The position numbers and the translations under genes are program-made. From contig JAIEEY010000379.1 of assembly GCA_029067205.1 (NCBI GenBank), positions 1-34,058 of the forward strand: a stretch of 34,058 bases of DNA. The letters run 5' to 3'. The notes under the pieces are model-generated. The model did no database searches, was not told the origin of the DNA, and worked only from the letters and a program-made list of their open reading frames with translations. The stretch is from Lachnospiraceae bacterium. GTDB lineage: Bacteria; Bacillota; Clostridia; Lachnospirales; Lachnospiraceae. This document shows positions 33,027 to 34,058 of the stretch, piece after piece (the first letter of the stretch is position 1; every line of letters starts with the position of its first letter).

Positions 33027-34058
33027 GAAATCCATTATCAAAGACAATCGAGACAATCAAGCCTTCGGGTATCCGCAAATATTTTGATATTGTAAGCGAG
33101 ATGAATGATCCGGATGTCATTTCATTGGGTGTCGGCGAGCCGGATTTTGAGACGCCGTGGCATATCAGGGACGAAGGTATTTATTCCCTTGAAAAGGGGC
33201 GCACGTTTTATACGGCAAATGCGGGATTAATGGAGCTTCGTGAGGAGATCGACAGATATCTGAGCAGACGTTATGAGTTGAGTTACAATCCCAAAGACGA
33301 GATCCTGGTGACTGTCGGCGGTTCAGAGGCAATTGATATCGCTCTCCGCGCCATGGTTGATCCCGGTGATGAGGTCATCATACCACAGCCAAGCTATGTC
33401 TCTTATGAGCCATGTGCAGTTCTTGCCGGAGCAAAACCTGTCATCATCGAGTTGAAAAATGAAAATCAGTTCCGCCTGACAGCAGCGGAGCTCGAGGCGG
33501 CGATTACAGACAAAACAAAAGTTCTGATTCTGCCCTTCCCAAATAATCCGACTGGTGCGATTATGGAGCGCGCGGACTTGGAGGAGATTGCGAAAGTAAT
33601 CGAAAAGTATGATCTCTTTGTGCTTTCAGATGAGATTTATTCGGAGCTCTGCTATACGGAAAAGCATGTGTCGATTGCCAATATCCCCGGCATGTGGGAA
33701 CGGACGGTTCTGATCAATGGTTTTTCAAAGTCCTATGCCATGACAGGCTGGAGATTGGGATATGCGTGCGGACCAAGGCGAATTATTGAACAGATGTATA
33801 AGATTCACCAATTTTGTATTATGTGTGCACCGACAACCTCGCAGTATGCGGCGATTGACGCATTGAAAAACGGGGATGCGGACGTGCAGATGATGCGGGA
33901 TTCTTATAATCAAAGGCGCCGTTATCTCGTCAATGCATTTCAGGAGATGGGACTAGAGTGCTTTGAGCCGTTCGGCGCATTTTATATGTTCCCGTGTGTG
34001 AAACAGTTTGTCATGAAAAGCGACGAGTTTGCCTCAAAGCTTTTGCAGGAGGAGAAGC
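33023..34058 (+). CDS. PLP-dependent aminotransferase, class I/II (3' end beyond window)
   Basis: At least 345 residues of a fold-type I aminotransferase, cut by the window end. It has GEPDF, the SEAIDIALRAM cofactor loop, NNPTGA, the SDEIYSEL aspartate region, PLP-lysine K236 in FSKSYAMTGWRLGY, and FEPFGAFYMFP near the end. These fit the aspartate / aromatic aminotransferase branch (AspC/PatA-like). Substrate specificity cannot be read with confidence. The ATG overlaps the Lrp regulator stop by 4 nt, so the two are translationally coupled. An Lrp regulator fused in one operon to an aminotransferase suggests amino-acid-responsive control of this enzyme. Confidence 0.93.
   Translation, partial: MRNPLSKTIETIKPSGIRKYFDIVSEMNDPDVISLGVGEPDFETPWHIRDEGIYSLEKGRTFYTANAGLMELREEIDRYLSRRYELSYNPKDEILVTVGGSEAIDIALRAMVDPGDEVIIPQPSYVSYEPCAVLAGAKPVIIELKNENQFRLTAAELEAAITDKTKVLILPFPNNPTGAIMERADLEEIAKVIEKYDLFVLSDEIYSELCYTEKHVSIANIPGMWERTVLINGFSKSYAMTGWRLGYACGPRRIIEQMYKIHQFCIMCAPTTSQYAAIDALKNGDADVQMMRDSYNQRRRYLVNAFQEMGLECFEPFGAFYMFPCVKQFVMKSDEFASKLLQEEK

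Overview
The window looks like chromosomal DNA of an anaerobic Gram-positive Clostridia, most likely a Lachnospiraceae member. This is inferred from gene content and signals, not from a marker gene. Supporting points are strong AGGAGG-type ribosome binding sites, sigma-A promoters, a MoxR/VWA/LRR cluster, an exported trigger-factor-like isomerase, a VanW/G5 protein, TSCPD and SEC-C proteins and moderate GC in most genes. No rRNA, tRNA, CRISPR array or intact mobile element was seen.

Layout. (1) 1-2010: a very AT-rich end with the tail of an unknown gene and an ABC exporter, cut off at about 1770 by a transposase remnant. This looks acquired. (2) 2017-3448, minus strand: murG and a small TSCPD protein, each with its own promoter. 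(3) 3724-10851, plus strand: a Lachnospiraceae-type unknown protein, then a tight SEC-C protein / RNase H1 / Lhr helicase operon. (4) 10852-11142: a non-coding stretch with a 174-nt MITE-like inverted-repeat element and a long hairpin just ahead of the next start codon. (5) 11143-15597: a 1484-residue surface protein with repeated Ig-like units and a C-terminal membrane anchor. (6) 15627-21387: a complete transcription unit from promoter to terminator, holding SGNH hydrolase, flavodoxin-fold oxidoreductase, VWA/pseudo-metallopeptidase, MoxR-type AAA ATPase and LRR protein. (7) 21396-24787: an exported FKBP isomerase (minus), an unknown two-gene operon (plus) and an HD-GYP protein with a substituted HD motif (minus). 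(8) 24788-25431: a 640-nt intergenic region with two inverted perfect DnaA boxes, a promoter and a leader that folds as a structured RNA in front of a 71-residue protein. (9) 25756-34058: housekeeping and envelope genes, namely alpha/beta hydrolase, tadA, glycosyltransferase 2, DEDDh exonuclease, a convergent membrane protein, a 36-residue membrane peptide, VanW/G5, an AIR-synthase-like protein, an Lrp regulator and an aminotransferase cut by the window end.

How genes work together. The ATPase, VWA and LRR genes overlap by 4 nt at both junctions and probably form one chaperone-like machine, with the LRR protein as candidate adaptor. The SEC-C, RNase H1 and Lhr genes suggest a coordinated RNA:DNA hybrid or nucleic-acid repair unit. 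The best candidates for something undescribed are the structured RNA at about 25265-25402 and the five-gene MoxR/VWA operon.
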